From the NCBI GenBank assembly GCA_902729315.2, contig LR746267.1, positions 9,242,924 through 9,306,923 on the forward strand: a stretch of DNA of 64,000 bases, in the 5' to 3' direction. Source of the DNA: Spirodela intermedia. Lineage: Eukaryota; Streptophyta; Magnoliopsida; Alismatales; Araceae. Shown piece after piece: positions 47,307 to 58,900 of the stretch. Every line of letters starts with the position of its first letter. The stretch's first letter is position 1. The position numbers were made by a program, and so were the translations under genes. Below the pieces are notes generated by a model. That model was not told the DNA's origin. It saw nothing but the letters and a program-made list of their open reading frames with translations, and ran no database searches.

Positions 47307-48024
47307 TCTCTCTTGAAATGGGCTCTTCCCAGCCCATTAACAGCAACCTCTTTCCGGCCCACTGAGAGAGAGAGAGACTGGACGCAGAAATCCCCCACCT
47401 CGGTGTCCAATGGTAGCGACTTTAGACTGCACGTGTTCACACAGATGTCTCCATCCCTACCGACAAAAGCTTCTGGCGAGCACGTGACCCCGCACCTTCA
47501 TCTCTAGCCGAAAAGGTCTGGTGTGCTCTCACGGGCTGCTCTGCAGGTGCTCTTCCCCATCTCCTCCTCCCCCGGCGGCGCACGCCTGCCGTCTATCCCT
47601 GGGGTGGTGTTGGAGACTTCCCGGCGGCGACATGGAGGCGATTGCAGCGGCAGTTCCCACCGCTGCCCTTTGCTAGTAAGCTCTGTTTACCGGAGCCCCG
47701 CTTCGGAGTCTCTGCGAGTTGGTTGCCATTGGTTCATAGCTCCGGCCATTTTCACGGCCGTGGCCTTGAGATCTATCCCCAGTCAGCCGCCGGTGCCCCG
47801 CCTGCTCTGGTCAGCTCATACCAGTGATTTTGATGGGTACCAGCTAGTATGGCGGTACTTCCCATCCATAATCGTGGTCGATGGCCTGATTCCTGGTAAA
47901 AGAGACGCAAAGGGGGATCTGCCCCCCGAGAGGAGGGAGTCAAACTTCCTCTCCGGTGACCTACTTTGCTCTGCTGAAAAAAACCTTCCAGGGTGGCGAT
48001 TTGGGAGCCCTAACTCTTCTCGAG
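46908..48024. other. Shared upstream region of remorin and SD3-1 genes
   Basis: About 1.1 kb between two divergent start codons. It holds a CT tract (about 47262-47302) and GC-rich leader-like sequence. An open frame from 47523 has no family resemblance. This could be a bidirectional promoter. Confidence 0.5.
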
Positions 48025-50304
48025 ATGCTTCCTGCCGTGGTCGTTTTGGTCATCTTCTTCCCCACCCTTTCTTCTGCCACTTCACGAATCCCTCTGGGGT
48101 CGAAGCTCACCGCCGCGAAAGGTAATCACTGGGTCTCCGCCAATGGCCGCTTCGCACTGGGGTTCTTCAACCTCTCCGACCGGCCTGACCGATACGGCGT
48201 CGGGATTCAGTTCAACTCGCCTTCGATCCCCGCCAGCGAGAGGACCGTGGTCTGGGCCGCCGGCGCCGACGTGTCCGTGGGGGTCAACTCCTATCTCCTC
48301 CTCACAGAGGCCGGGGAGCTGGTCCTCTTCGACTCTTCCGAAGGGATCATCGCGTGGACAAGCAACACCAGCCACTCCGCAGTCTCCTCCGGCGAGCTTC
48401 TCGACGACGGGAACTTCGTCCTCGTAAACAAAAACCATGGGATCGTCTGGCAGAGCTTCGACACCCCTTCCGACACTCTCCTCCCCGGCCAGATTCTCAC
48501 CTCCTCGCAGACCCTGCGCGCCGCCGGCAGGAACTCCGTCGCCAGCTACTACACCTTCTCCATAGACGCCGACGGTCGGATGAAGCTCCGCTGGGAGACG
48601 AACGTCACCTACTGGAAGACCGAAGCTCCACATGCAGAGCCGCCGTTCGTCGCCATGTTCACCAACGACGGTTCCCTGCAACTCCTCGATCGGAGCTTGA
48701 CGCCGGTGTGGTCGACGTTTGGAGACGACCACGGGGATTCTTCCGTCGTCTTCCGATTTATTAGGCTGGACGTCGACGGTAACCTCCGGATGTACTCGCT
48801 GACGAGGAGATCCAGCTCGTGGACGTCTGTTTGGCAAGCGTTGCAGAACCAGTGCGACGTCTTCGCCACCTGCGGCCTCCACGGTCTCTGTTTCTTCAAC
48901 ACGTCGAGCATGGCCAGTTGCAAATGCCCGTTTGGAGAAGCTCCTGGTTCGAGCTCCACCTGCTTGGCACCCTACAGGAAGAACTGCGGTCACGGTGCCA
49001 CCATGGTTATCCTCAAGCACACGTTTCTGTACGGAGTCTACCCGCCGGAGGAAGCTTCAACCCGGGTGAGCATGGAGGAGTGCAGGAGATCTTGCTTGAA
49101 GGACCCCTACTGCACTTCTGCTACTTCAACCAACGACGGTGAAGCCTGGTGCCTGATGAAGAGGACCCCCTTCATAACAGGCTATCAAGATCCCTCTCTG
49201 TCGTCCCTCTCCTTCGTCAAGATCTGCCTGGATCCTGTCGCCGTTATACTGCCCGGAAGCCGTTCGAGATCTTCCTCACCTTCGCCGCCATCTTCGCCGG
49301 CGAGCGGAGCTCCGCGGCCATTGTGCACCTCCTGCCTCGCCGCGGCAGCCTCTGCCGCATTCTTCGCCCTGTTCTTAATCCAGCTCGGTCTTGCAGTCTG
49401 GTTCATGAGGAGGAGGAGGAGAGCAGCAGAAACCAGCAGAGCTTCCCTTAAGCTGCGCGTGGGTTCAGTAGGGTTGATTCCTTTGTCGCTCTCGGAGATC
49501 AGGAGCCTGAGCAGCGACTTCAAACACCGGCTGGGGCCGAACACCTACAGGGGTGTTCTCCCAGACAAGAAGGCTGTGGTGATCAGGGAGTTGAAGGACC
49601 TCGCAGAGAGCTCGGAAACAGTCGATGGGAGGCATTTCCAGAGATGGATTTCGATTCTGGGCGTTGTTCACCACAGGAATCTGGCCAAGCTGGAGGGTTA
49701 CTGCTGCAAGTCCGAGCGGAGGTTCCTGGTCTACGAATCCGCCAAGAATGGCTCCGTCGATAGGTGGAGGACGGACCCCAGGCTGAGCAGGAAGCTCACC
49801 TGGGACAGGAGAATGGAGATCTGCAGAGGTGTGGCGAGGGCTCTCTCATACTTGCACTTGGAGTGCAGGGAGTTCATCAGCCATGGGAACCTGAGCTGGA
49901 GCAACGTGCTTTTGGACGGAGACATGGAGGCGAAGGTGACGGATTACGGACTCTGTGCGCTCCGCCGCCGCGGCAGCGGTGGCGCCGCCGAGGAAGATGT
50001 GGCCAGGTTCGGGGAGATGGTGCTGATGCTGGTGACTGGGAAGGAGCCCTGCTCTGTTTACGAGGAATGGGCGAAGGGGCTCGCAGAGGACGTGGTGGAC
50101 TCCGCCATGGGAGGGCGGATGGATCCCCAGGAAGCGGAACGAGCTCTGAGGGTGGCGTTTTGGTGCATTCAACCAGACGAGCGGCTCAGACCCGCCATGG
50201 GAGAGGTTGCCAAGGTGCTGGACGGCTCGCTTCCTGTGGATCCTCCGCCGCCGCCACCGGCCCAGCATCAGCAGCTGGAATGTCCGACTGTAGTGCCCTT
50301 CTAA
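48025..50304 (+). CDS. SD31: G-type lectin S-receptor-like kinase SD3-1 type (pseudokinase)
   Basis: An intronless 759-residue receptor. ATG 48025 opens a signal peptide (MLPAVVVLVIFFPTLSSATS); the frame extends upstream only to a GTG. A bulb-lectin domain follows at about residues 25-160 (GRFALGFFN, DGNFVLVN, WQSFDTPSDTLLPGQ). Cys-rich EGF/PAN-like segments lie at about 270-405. The membrane span is at about 435-460, followed by a run of arginines. The kinase-like domain (about 485-742) has lost its key residues. The glycine loop reads LGPNTYRG, the VAIK lysine is Arg (VVIREL), HRD is replaced by SHGNLSWSN, DFG is DYG, and the activation segment is very short. It therefore probably signals as a scaffold. 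Domain order matches Arabidopsis SD3-1. Confidence 0.93.
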   Translation: MLPAVVVLVIFFPTLSSATSRIPLGSKLTAAKGNHWVSANGRFALGFFNLSDRPDRYGVGIQFNSPSIPASERTVVWAAGADVSVGVNSYLLLTEAGELVLFDSSEGIIAWTSNTSHSAVSSGELLDDGNFVLVNKNHGIVWQSFDTPSDTLLPGQILTSSQTLRAAGRNSVASYYTFSIDADGRMKLRWETNVTYWKTEAPHAEPPFVAMFTNDGSLQLLDRSLTPVWSTFGDDHGDSSVVFRFIRLDVDGNLRMYSLTRRSSSWTSVWQALQNQCDVFATCGLHGLCFFNTSSMASCKCPFGEAPGSSSTCLAPYRKNCGHGATMVILKHTFLYGVYPPEEASTRVSMEECRRSCLKDPYCTSATSTNDGEAWCLMKRTPFITGYQDPSLSSLSFVKICLDPVAVILPGSRSRSSSPSPPSSPASGAPRPLCTSCLAAAASAAFFALFLIQLGLAVWFMRRRRRAAETSRASLKLRVGSVGLIPLSLSEIRSLSSDFKHRLGPNTYRGVLPDKKAVVIRELKDLAESSETVDGRHFQRWISILGVVHHRNLAKLEGYCCKSERRFLVYESAKNGSVDRWRTDPRLSRKLTWDRRMEICRGVARALSYLHLECREFISHGNLSWSNVLLDGDMEAKVTDYGLCALRRRGSGGAAEEDVARFGEMVLMLVTGKEPCSVYEEWAKGLAEDVVDSAMGGRMDPQEAERALRVAFWCIQPDERLRPAMGEVAKVLDGSLPVDPPPPPPAQHQQLECPTVVPF

Positions 50305-52297
50305 CGGAAACCACTTAGGAAGGCTGACTTCCCGGTTGACCGATCAAAGGTTCGGGTTGACCCAGATGTTTAGACGCATTTCTTTTCTTCTTTCGTTTCT
50401 TATTCTCTGCTCGTCTCCTCTGCATCCTCGGTGAAGAAATCCGAGAGGCGGAGGAGCCAGATGCTCTAATCTATTATAGCAGGGGTGTTCTCTTTCAACG
50501 TCTCTCGTCCTTTCGACAGGACGGCCTTGACCTGGTAGACTGGACCCCCTTCCTTGAGGGAGAGAAAGAGATAGAGGGTTGACTTTGGGTCGCCTTTACT
50601 CTGTCTTTTTGTTGCTGGCTGGGCATCTGGTACCATCATTCAGTACGACTTTTTAGCTATCATTACGAGAAATATGATTTTCGGTCAACTTTATCTACGT
50701 AAAGTTAAACAGCAATCGCGCGTGCAATAGGAACCGTTCATGTTGATTATTATAAAAAACAAAACTTGATTATAAATATACCCATTTAATTTAATTTTGA
50801 ATGCGATGGGCCATTGACTGTAATCTTAATAGGCACATATTACCATATATAATACGGAAGTTGAAATATTTGCTACGGGAAAATAGGTCGCACGTGGCGG
50901 ATTCCAATTGGAAGGGGAATTTCGAGACTACTACGTCGATGCTCATGGGCCCGGGTGGGAGAGTAAATGGGCCGAAAGTGGGGAGGCCCAAATATTCCGC
51001 CGCACTCCAAGGTTAGGTGAAGCGTTGTTTTTTATTGGGTGATTGCATGGGTTTGACGACGACAGCCCAACCCCTCCGCCAACGACCAGGCATCCGTTCT
51101 CAGAAATAGACCGCCAGTGAAACTCGTGGAAAAATAGTGTCGGTGCACGTGTCGGCACCAACTACTGACAGAAGTCTTGCACGTGCCGGACAATCGTCAA
51201 ATATATCTATCTTTACTTGGATAAAAAGCTCTCGGGCTCGATTTATACGTAATCTACTGTTCAATAATTACGAAATATTGCAATTTTTAATTATATATTC
51301 TCATCTCGGAGCCGGGTATTGGTTGGATAAAATTTTGGAGGGGTCAGGTTACCGCCGACGCATGTCGGGAGAATCTAGGCGCTAGTTACAGTCGAACGTG
51401 TGTAAATGGTCGCTGAATGGGTGACGTCAACATCATTCAGAAATGCCCCAGGATTCTGTTAATCTACGAAACTGCCGGCCGCCGCAGCCAGCGCGTGCCA
51501 GCTGGTAGAGGCTCGTTCGCTGCTCAGCTGTCGGAAAACAAAAGTATTATTTATATCGACGCCGTTAGTATAAAGTCGTACCCGTAATTATTTCTAAACG
51601 ATGTATTGTTGTAAATTACGAGATAAATTTTCTTCTTCGGAAAGCAGGGTAATAATATGGAAAGTCGAGTGGTAACAGCAGTAGGCGGAGGGTCGCTTTC
51701 GGATCGAGCGTCCGGTCCATTTCCGTCACTGATCTAACAGCAACACGAAAACCACCACCACCCCCCTCATCATGCTCCGCACAGCCAAGCTAATAAGAGA
51801 CAGAGAGAGATAGAAAGAGAGAGACAGGCGGCGGTGGCGGCGGCGGCGAAGGACGGGATCGTCAGTGCAGGCCGAGTCGGCATTGGATCCCGACTCGTCA
51901 GTAGCCGCGTGAACTTCTCCTTTCGGTCCTGTGGTTGCTCCGTGTCCTGCTGTGGTGGAGGGATCTGGCCAACAGGTTTGTTGCTCTTGCCGTGAGTGTG
52001 CTTGGTTTCGAGGATTGTGATCATGTGAATTCGAGATGGATTGTTTTCCCGCGTGATTTTAGGAGATGGATGAGGTTCTCCCTTGGTTTTTTTTTTGTTT
52101 CTCGTATTGATAATTGTTGGGGAGAAGAGAAGAAGACGGATTCCTAACGAAGTTTCTCTTGTTTTCTTTTGCTTATTGTTCTGTAGGATGCTGTAGGGAG
52201 GGTCTCTGCGCTGCATTCTGCCCCCCGTAGATCTGGCTGGGATATAAGGTTGCCCCTCGGCGACTCCTGATCGATACTGCGGAAGAGAGCAATTCTC
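50305..52297. other. SD3-1 3' region and CESA promoter/leader
   Basis: AT-rich to about 51100. G-box cores (CACGTG) occur near 51146 and 51181. The CESA 5' leader appears to have an intron: a donor after the exon ending near 51975 (GCCAACAG/GT) and an acceptor near 52186 (CTGTAG/GATGC). A (G)AGA-rich stretch lies near 51798-51825. No other gene is seen. Confidence 0.55.
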
Positions 52298-55200
52298 ATG
52301 GAGAGAGAAGACGAGCCCGGGGTCAGCGCCATCTCTGTTATCTCCTCCCGTCTCCTTATCGTTCCGATATAGTGTCAAACTGTAGAACCAGCAGAATTCT
52401 ATTTCTGTCTATAGTTCCATGTGCCGACTTGAATGTAGTATTCATTCCTCAAGTTATTTGTCTTTTTTCTTCTGTGCTACAGAAGACCTCGAAGTCGCAG
52501 CCAGGAACCTCACGTCAGGTCGATGGGGACGATATCGGCATCCCAGTTGAAGGTATTAGTCTCAGTGGTTCCCTGCCTACCCACAGTGCTATGAATATGA
52601 GAAAAAGAATGGGAACCAGTTTGGTCCCCAGTTCAAGATGAAGTATAAGAGACACCAGTTTTATGACTGACTTCTCGGAGCCGGATCTTAAACATCATCC
52701 ATTTGTGTTTCTACCCTTCAGGACGTCCCCCGGTTCGTGGGGAGGAACCTCGCGATGGGGGTGCAGATGATTCAAGTGATTCAAATCACCCATCACGAAA
52801 TCAAGATCAGAAACAAAAGATTGCTGAACGGATGTTAAGCTGGCGCATGAATTATGGGCGCGGAGAAGATGTCTCAGGTCCAAAATATGACAGCGGATTA
52901 AGTGGGGAGCTTCCGAGGAATCATATGTCATTACACGCTCATGGCCGTGCTGTATGTCACTTCTCTGTTTTTTGTTCTAGTTTATGTTGCCATTTAAAAT
53001 TTTTACTCTTTTATTTTCCTAAATTGTCTAAATTAAATAAAGTCTTCACCCTCTCTCTTTGCAGCATTCAGGAGAATTGCCAGCAGCATCCCCTGACCAT
53101 CATATGATGTCCCCTGGTGGGAAGCGGATCCACCCAATTCCTTATACAGATGCAAATCAGTCGCGTATGTTTCTTTCTTCTTTTTTTATTTTTTTATTTA
53201 CTATTTATGACTTACCACATGGTGCACGGGATTTCTCTTGTCGACACTAAGTGTCTAAATCGATCTTCTTCATGTGGCCAGCAAATGTAAGGGTAATAGA
53301 TTCATCCAGAGAGTTCTCTGGCGGACTGGGAAATGTTGCTTGGAAAGAGAGGGTCGATGGCTGGAAGATGAAGCAGGATAAAAGTTCAGTTCACGGGCAT
53401 ACCATGACTAATGGCACAAGCCATGCTCCTTCAGAAGGCAGGGGAACTGTAGATATCGATGCGACTACTGATTATAACATGGATGATGCTTTGCTGTGAG
53501 TTCTGCAATTCTCCGGACATAATTTCTCCAATCATATGCTTCGTTATTGTTGTGATATTATATAGCGTATTTATGGATCGAAACACATTTACCGGTCCTG
53601 ACAATCAGATCAGTTGATTTCTGGTTCTCAATGTCTTGTATATGATTACAATTCATGGTTGGGGAATTTTATGACGTGATAACTTGTAGAAAATTAGTTC
53701 CACCTCGTGAAAACGAAATAACTTGAAAGCAGGGCTGTCAAATGGGTCTCCGATAATCCTAGGGTTAATTTTTTATATAATTAATACGCCATCGTTTTTT
53801 TTTACTAAGGTTTCAAGTTTGTATTAGTAGGCATATTTTCGGTATTTCCTGCCACATCCACGCAAACGATTTGGTGGTACTGGTACTACTTTTAAACAAG
53901 TGCATTTGTATACTTCATACCGGGATGGAAGGGTTTTGATTATTACTCTGCCCATCAAACTGTCTTATAGATTGCGTGAACAACTCCAGAGAAGTAATCC
54001 AAGGCCATAGTTTGTTTACATGCATATAGATATGTGTCGGACTTCCTGAGGTTAAGTTTATAATGTTCAGATCAAATATAGTGCATGAAATATTTCTTTG
54101 CCTGTTTAGCTACAGAATAGGTTTAGTCCTAAATCTTTTTTTTGGATAATAATTCAAAGCGGTATTTTTCTAGTTCTTAGTATTAATTATTCCGTTATTG
54201 CAGGAATGATGAAGCACGTCAGCCTCTTTCAAGGAAGGTGCCTATTCCTTCATCTAGGATAAACCCATACAGAATGGTCATTATTCTGCGGCTCTTTATT
54301 CTCAGCATTTTCCTGCACTATCGGTTGACGAATCCTGTCCGCAATGCCTATCCTTTGTGGCTGTTATCTGTGATATGTGAGATTTGGTTTGCCATTTCCT
54401 GGATATTGGACCAGTTTCCCAAGTGGTTTCCAATAAACCGTGAGACTTATCTTGATAGGCTTTCCTTGAGGTGAGCACTGCTCTATTATTGCTTCTTTAT
54501 CTGTCAGACTGTCCATATAGTTGTTCTAATTACGGGTCTATGTTTATAAACAGGTATGACCGGGAAGGAGAACCTTCTCAGTTGGCTGCCGTGGATATTT
54601 TTGTCAGTACAGTCGACCCTCTGAAAGAGCCACCTCTTGTGACCGCGAATACAGTGCTATCAATCCTTGCTGTTGATTATCCTGTTGACAAAGTCTCTTG
54701 CTATGTCTCTGACGATGGTGCTGCAATGCTGACATTTGAAGCTTTAGCTGAAACATCTGAATTTGCTCGGAAATGGGTACCTTTCTGCAAGAAATATACC
54801 ATCGAACCAAGAGCTCCTGAATGGTATTTCGCCCAAAAAGTTGACTACTTAAAGGATAAAGTCCACCCATCATTTGTGAAGGACCGCAGAGCCATGAAGG
54901 TAGGCGGCCGTTCTCTCCGTTCTCTCCTTTTAAAAAGTACCTCTTCTGTGGTTCCTCTCGCAAATTATTGAACCTGTTGTTGGTGCCCAATTGTGCGATA
55001 CAGAGGGAATATGAAGAATTTAAGGTTCGTGTCAATGGTCTCGTTGCAAAGGCACAAAAAATTCCAGATGAGGGATGGATCATGCAAGACGGCACACCTT
55101 GGCCTGGAAACAATACTCGGGATCACCCTGGCATGATTCAGGTGTGTAGATATTTAATGGTTGAGCTGATGCTTCTCAGAACTATTAATTTAAATGATTA

Positions 55201-57822
55201 TTCACCACTGCTATCATCTTTCTTCGCATAGAAAAATTAGCATCTAATCATAGTTCTACATATTTTGTTGTACATTTCGAGGACATTTGGAACATCGCCT
55301 TTATCTCATAATTCAAGAGATATCTCCCTCACTCTTTAATTATCAAGTATCATCCATCTACTCCAAAATAGTGGAAACTCGTAAATGAGAAACTTTTTTT
55401 AAAAAAAAATTATCATATATTTTCACTCATAGTTCCTTATTTTGGTTAATTTTCCTTCATTAAATAATCAGGGTGGTTATTCTACTGGAGGCAGCTCCAT
55501 TGCAGATTCATTTGCGGAATGATGCCCATCACCGTCTGCTAATCATCCAATTTTCGCAGGTTTTCCTGGGTCAAAATGGAGGGCTGGACACCGATGGCAA
55601 TGAACTTCCAAGATTGGTGTATGTTTCTCGTGAAAAGCGTCCTGGATTCCAACACCACAAGAAGGCCGGTGCGATGAATGCTCTGGTGAGTAGCCAAATC
55701 GAATACACTCAATTGGTTTGAACTCGTGAGCCTGCCATTTTGTCCAGCCTGCAATGGTTAATCTTGCTGCAAATGTACAGGTCCGAGTCTCAGCAGTCCT
55801 CACCAATGGTCCCTATTTATTGAATCTCGATTGTGATCACTATATTAACAACAGCAAGGCCTTGAGGGAGGCCATGTGCTTCCTCATGGATCCAAATCTC
55901 GGAGGATCCGTCTGCTACGTACAGTTTCCTCAGAGATTCGATGGAATCGACAGGAACGATCGTTATGCCAACCGAAACACCGTGTTCTTTGACGTAAGTT
56001 TGTTGTGCACATCATTTTATATATATATATATATGTAAGGAAAATAAATGGTGGATATGAATTCACTTCTGCCAGAAACCATGTGGTCCATTGGAGAGTG
56101 TCTGGGCTAGTTTTCTCTGCGCTCATGTCTTCTAACTCCTTCCTCCTCGTGCGATCCAGATAAACTTGAGAGGTCTTGATGGTATCCAAGGGCCTGTTTA
56201 TGTGGGCACGGGATGCGTCTTCAACAGGACAGCCTTGTATGGCTACGAACCCCCGGTCAAAAATAAGAAGAAGAACAACAAGGCCAGCTTTTTCTCATCA
56301 TGCTGCGGTGGATCAAGGAAGAAGGGCTCAAAGTACAACAAGAACTCTGATAAGTCAAACAAGAAAGTGGATAGCACTGTGCCGGTCTTCACCCTGGACG
56401 ACATAGAAGAGGGAGTTGAAGGTATGCACGGTCAACGATCCTGCCACGCACGCAGCTCTCATGGGCTTTCCCATTCATCCCGCCTTTCCATCTTCCAGGT
56501 GCTGGATTTGACGACGAAAAGTCGTTGATCATGTCACAAATGAGCCTGGAGAAGAGGTTCGGCCAGTCGTCTGTCTTCGTTGCGTCCACGCTCATGGAGA
56601 ATGGCGGCGTCCCTCAATCTGCCACCCCGGACGTTCTTCTGAAAGAAGCAATCCATGTTATCAGCTGTGGGTACGAAGACAAGTCGGACTGGGGAAGTGA
56701 GGTACGCATGAAATCATTCAGCCTGGGCAATATGATAATAAATAAATAATCTTTAATTATTTTATACTGACAAGCGATGATTAATCTGACTGCAGATCGG
56801 GTGGATCTACGGGTCCGTGACGGAAGATATTCTGACGGGGTTCAAGATGCACGCTCGCGGGTGGCGGTCCATCTACTGTATGCCGAACCCCCCGGCCTTC
56901 AAAGGGTCCGCCCCGATCAACCTGTCGGACCGTCTGAACCAGGTGCTCCGATGGGCTCTGGGTTCCGTCGAGATTCTCCTCAGCCGCCATTGCCCCATAT
57001 GGTACGGCTATGGCGGAAGGCTCAAGTTCCTGGAGAGATTCGCCTACGTCAACACCACCATTTACCCCGTCACTGCTATCCCGCTCATCATCTACTGCAC
57101 CCTCCCCGCCATCTGTCTCCTCACCGGCAAGTTCATCATCCCCCAGGTGCGCCTCTCTCTAGCTCTTTCTCTCTCTAGAACCCACCCCTCTCGGAGGCTT
57201 CCAGTTTGATTCGGATCTTCTGCTTGACTTGTTGCAGATCAGCAACTTTGCTAGTATCTGGTTCATATCTCTCTTCCTGTCGATCTTCGCCACGGGTATC
57301 CTGGAGATGAGGTGGAGCGGGGTGGGAATCGAGGAGTGGTGGAGGAACGAGCAGTTCTGGGTCATCGGCGGCGTCTCCGCTCACCTCTTCGCCGTCTTCC
57401 AAGGCCTCCTCAAAGTGCTCGCCGGCATCGACACCAACTTCACCGTCACCTCCAAGGCCTCCGACGAGGACGGCGACTTTGCAGAGCTCTACATGTTCAA
57501 GTGGACGACGCTGCTTATCCCCCCCACCACGCTGCTCATCATCAACCTCGTCGGCGTGGTCGCCGGCATCTCCTACGCCGTCAACAGCGGCTACCAGTCA
57601 TGGGGGCCCCTCTTCGGCAAGCTCTTCTTCGCCTTCTGGGTCATCGTCCATCTTTACCCTTTCCTCAAGGGTCTAATGGGCCGGCAGAACCGCACCCCCA
57701 CCATCGTAGTCGTCTGGTCAATCCTCCTCGCCTCCATCTTCTCCCTCCTGTGGGTCCGCATTGACCCATTCACCACCCGGGTCACCGGCCCAGACGTGGA
57801 GCAGTGTGGCATCAACTGCTAG
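52298..57822 (+). CDS. CESA3: Cellulose synthase catalytic subunit, CESA3 clade, RING exon eroded
   Basis: A UDP-glucose beta-1,4-glucan synthase of the plasma-membrane rosette. In-phase exons give 1042 residues: 52298-52321, 52483-52552, 52722-52951, 53065-53164, 53282-53495, 54204-54470, 54554-54899, 55004-55141, 55560-55685, 55781-55993, 56160-56421, 56499-56701, 56796-57146 and 57238-57822. Catalytic motifs are intact: DDG (about 355), DCD (about 522), TED (about 739) and QVLRW (about 779), with eight expected membrane spans and the end [28 protein letters not shown] and DYNMDDALL match the primary-wall CESA3 clade. The N-terminal RING is missing; its exon is a relic at about 52520-52665, and the donor at 52553 is the one that keeps frame. 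Whether that transcript is made is inference. Confidence 0.9.
52520..52665 (+). pseudogene. Degenerate RING zinc-finger exon of CESA
   Basis: Read with one frame change, the sequence still resembles the CesA RING. It gives RQV then [11 protein letters not shown], where family members have QVCQICGDxVG. It then gives [29 protein letters not shown], shown here in two readable parts, [17 protein letters not shown] and [12 protein letters not shown], where the family has FPVCRPCYEYERKxGxQxCPQCKTxYKRHK. The CQIC pair, the CxxC pair and the CPQC pair are gone, leaving one cysteine. A deletion upstream shifts the frame, and read-through from exon 2 meets a stop near 52639. Confidence 0.85.
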
Positions 57823-58900
57823 GGAGGAGCTACCCAGTCAATCATCCGAGGTGGCTTTCTTCCCTCTCAATCTTGTCGAACCCTATAAGATACCATATAC
57901 ACACATACACAGAGAGAGAGAGAGAGAGAGAGGTACAGGAGGGGGCTGCTTGTAGATAGATATGTAATCAGCTTGTTGCCTGCCGTGTTATGTGCTTGCT
58001 CCTGCAAGTGAAAAGCTGTAATTTTTTTTCTCTCTGGACATCGTGGGATTTGGAAATGGGTTTGGCGCAGATTCCTCCTCCCCCTCTCCCACCCCGGTGT
58101 AAAAGGACGAATAAAGATCATTTTTTTTATCTGAATGAGTGGCATCCCCCCCCCCCCAACCCCTCCTGTTCGTCGCGTCCAAATCTGGCGGCTATCCGGT
58201 GTATTCTTCGGTGGTTTTGTTCCAGAGATTTTGTCGGCCCCGAGCGGAATTCCACCGTTGAATTCAGAGGCTTGGGAAAGGGACCGGATTCAACGAATCC
58301 GGAGCTGGGCTCCAAAGGAGGAGGAGCTGCCGCCACCGCACAGAGAGCTAACCCCAGGCCGCTGCTCTGAGCAACGTGTTCCATGCGCAAGCCGTTGAAC
58401 GGTTGCCGAAAGTCAGCTGGCGGGTGGGAGACGGATCTTGACGGGCTAGATGGCGAGGCGGAGCCACGGGTTGACCCACGCCGGACAAGGGACTCGGAAG
58501 GCGGCGAGATTTTCTTGTGCACCAGAATTTTTGGAGAGGGAGAGGCAAAGATGATCTCTTTTTTTTTCTGGCGTCTGCGTGTGGTGGAGCCTCCCTCGTG
58601 TGGGGCACACGCAGGACGGTGTGGGGGAGCAGGCGGAGGGAGCAGAGCCTCACAAGATTGACTGGCTCGAGCGCCGGGTGGAGGAAGGAAGGTGACCGGC
58701 GCCTCCCCACCCTCTCTTTCTCTCTCTCTCTCCCCCTCCTCGCCCACGTTTTCACCGCCTTCCTCTCCGGACGACAGAAAAGAGAGGGGAAACAAGGGGG
58801 AGAGCGCCGCCGCCGCTATTCTTTCTTCTTGTTCTTCTCGGGGGCTTTCCCTCGCATCGTTTAGTGGGGATCTCTCCCTTTCTCGAGCTTGGCGGAGAAG
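57823..58900. other. CESA 3' end and RbcX promoter
   Basis: CESA 3' UTR with a short GA tract (about 57911-57932). A C run lies near 58146-58157. Strongly GC-rich sequence follows up to the RbcX start. Long open frames on both strands here reflect GC content, not family resemblance. Confidence 0.5.

Noticed and set aside
47956-48024. Longer N-terminus for the SD3-1 receptor
   Set aside because: The in-frame extension starts with GTG, not ATG. The Met at 48025 directly begins a good signal peptide.
48082-49020. 312-codon open frame on the minus strand under SD3-1
   Set aside because: It is antisense to a clearly coding GC-rich exon with lectin-family motifs. It has no recognisable motif and is a frame shadow.
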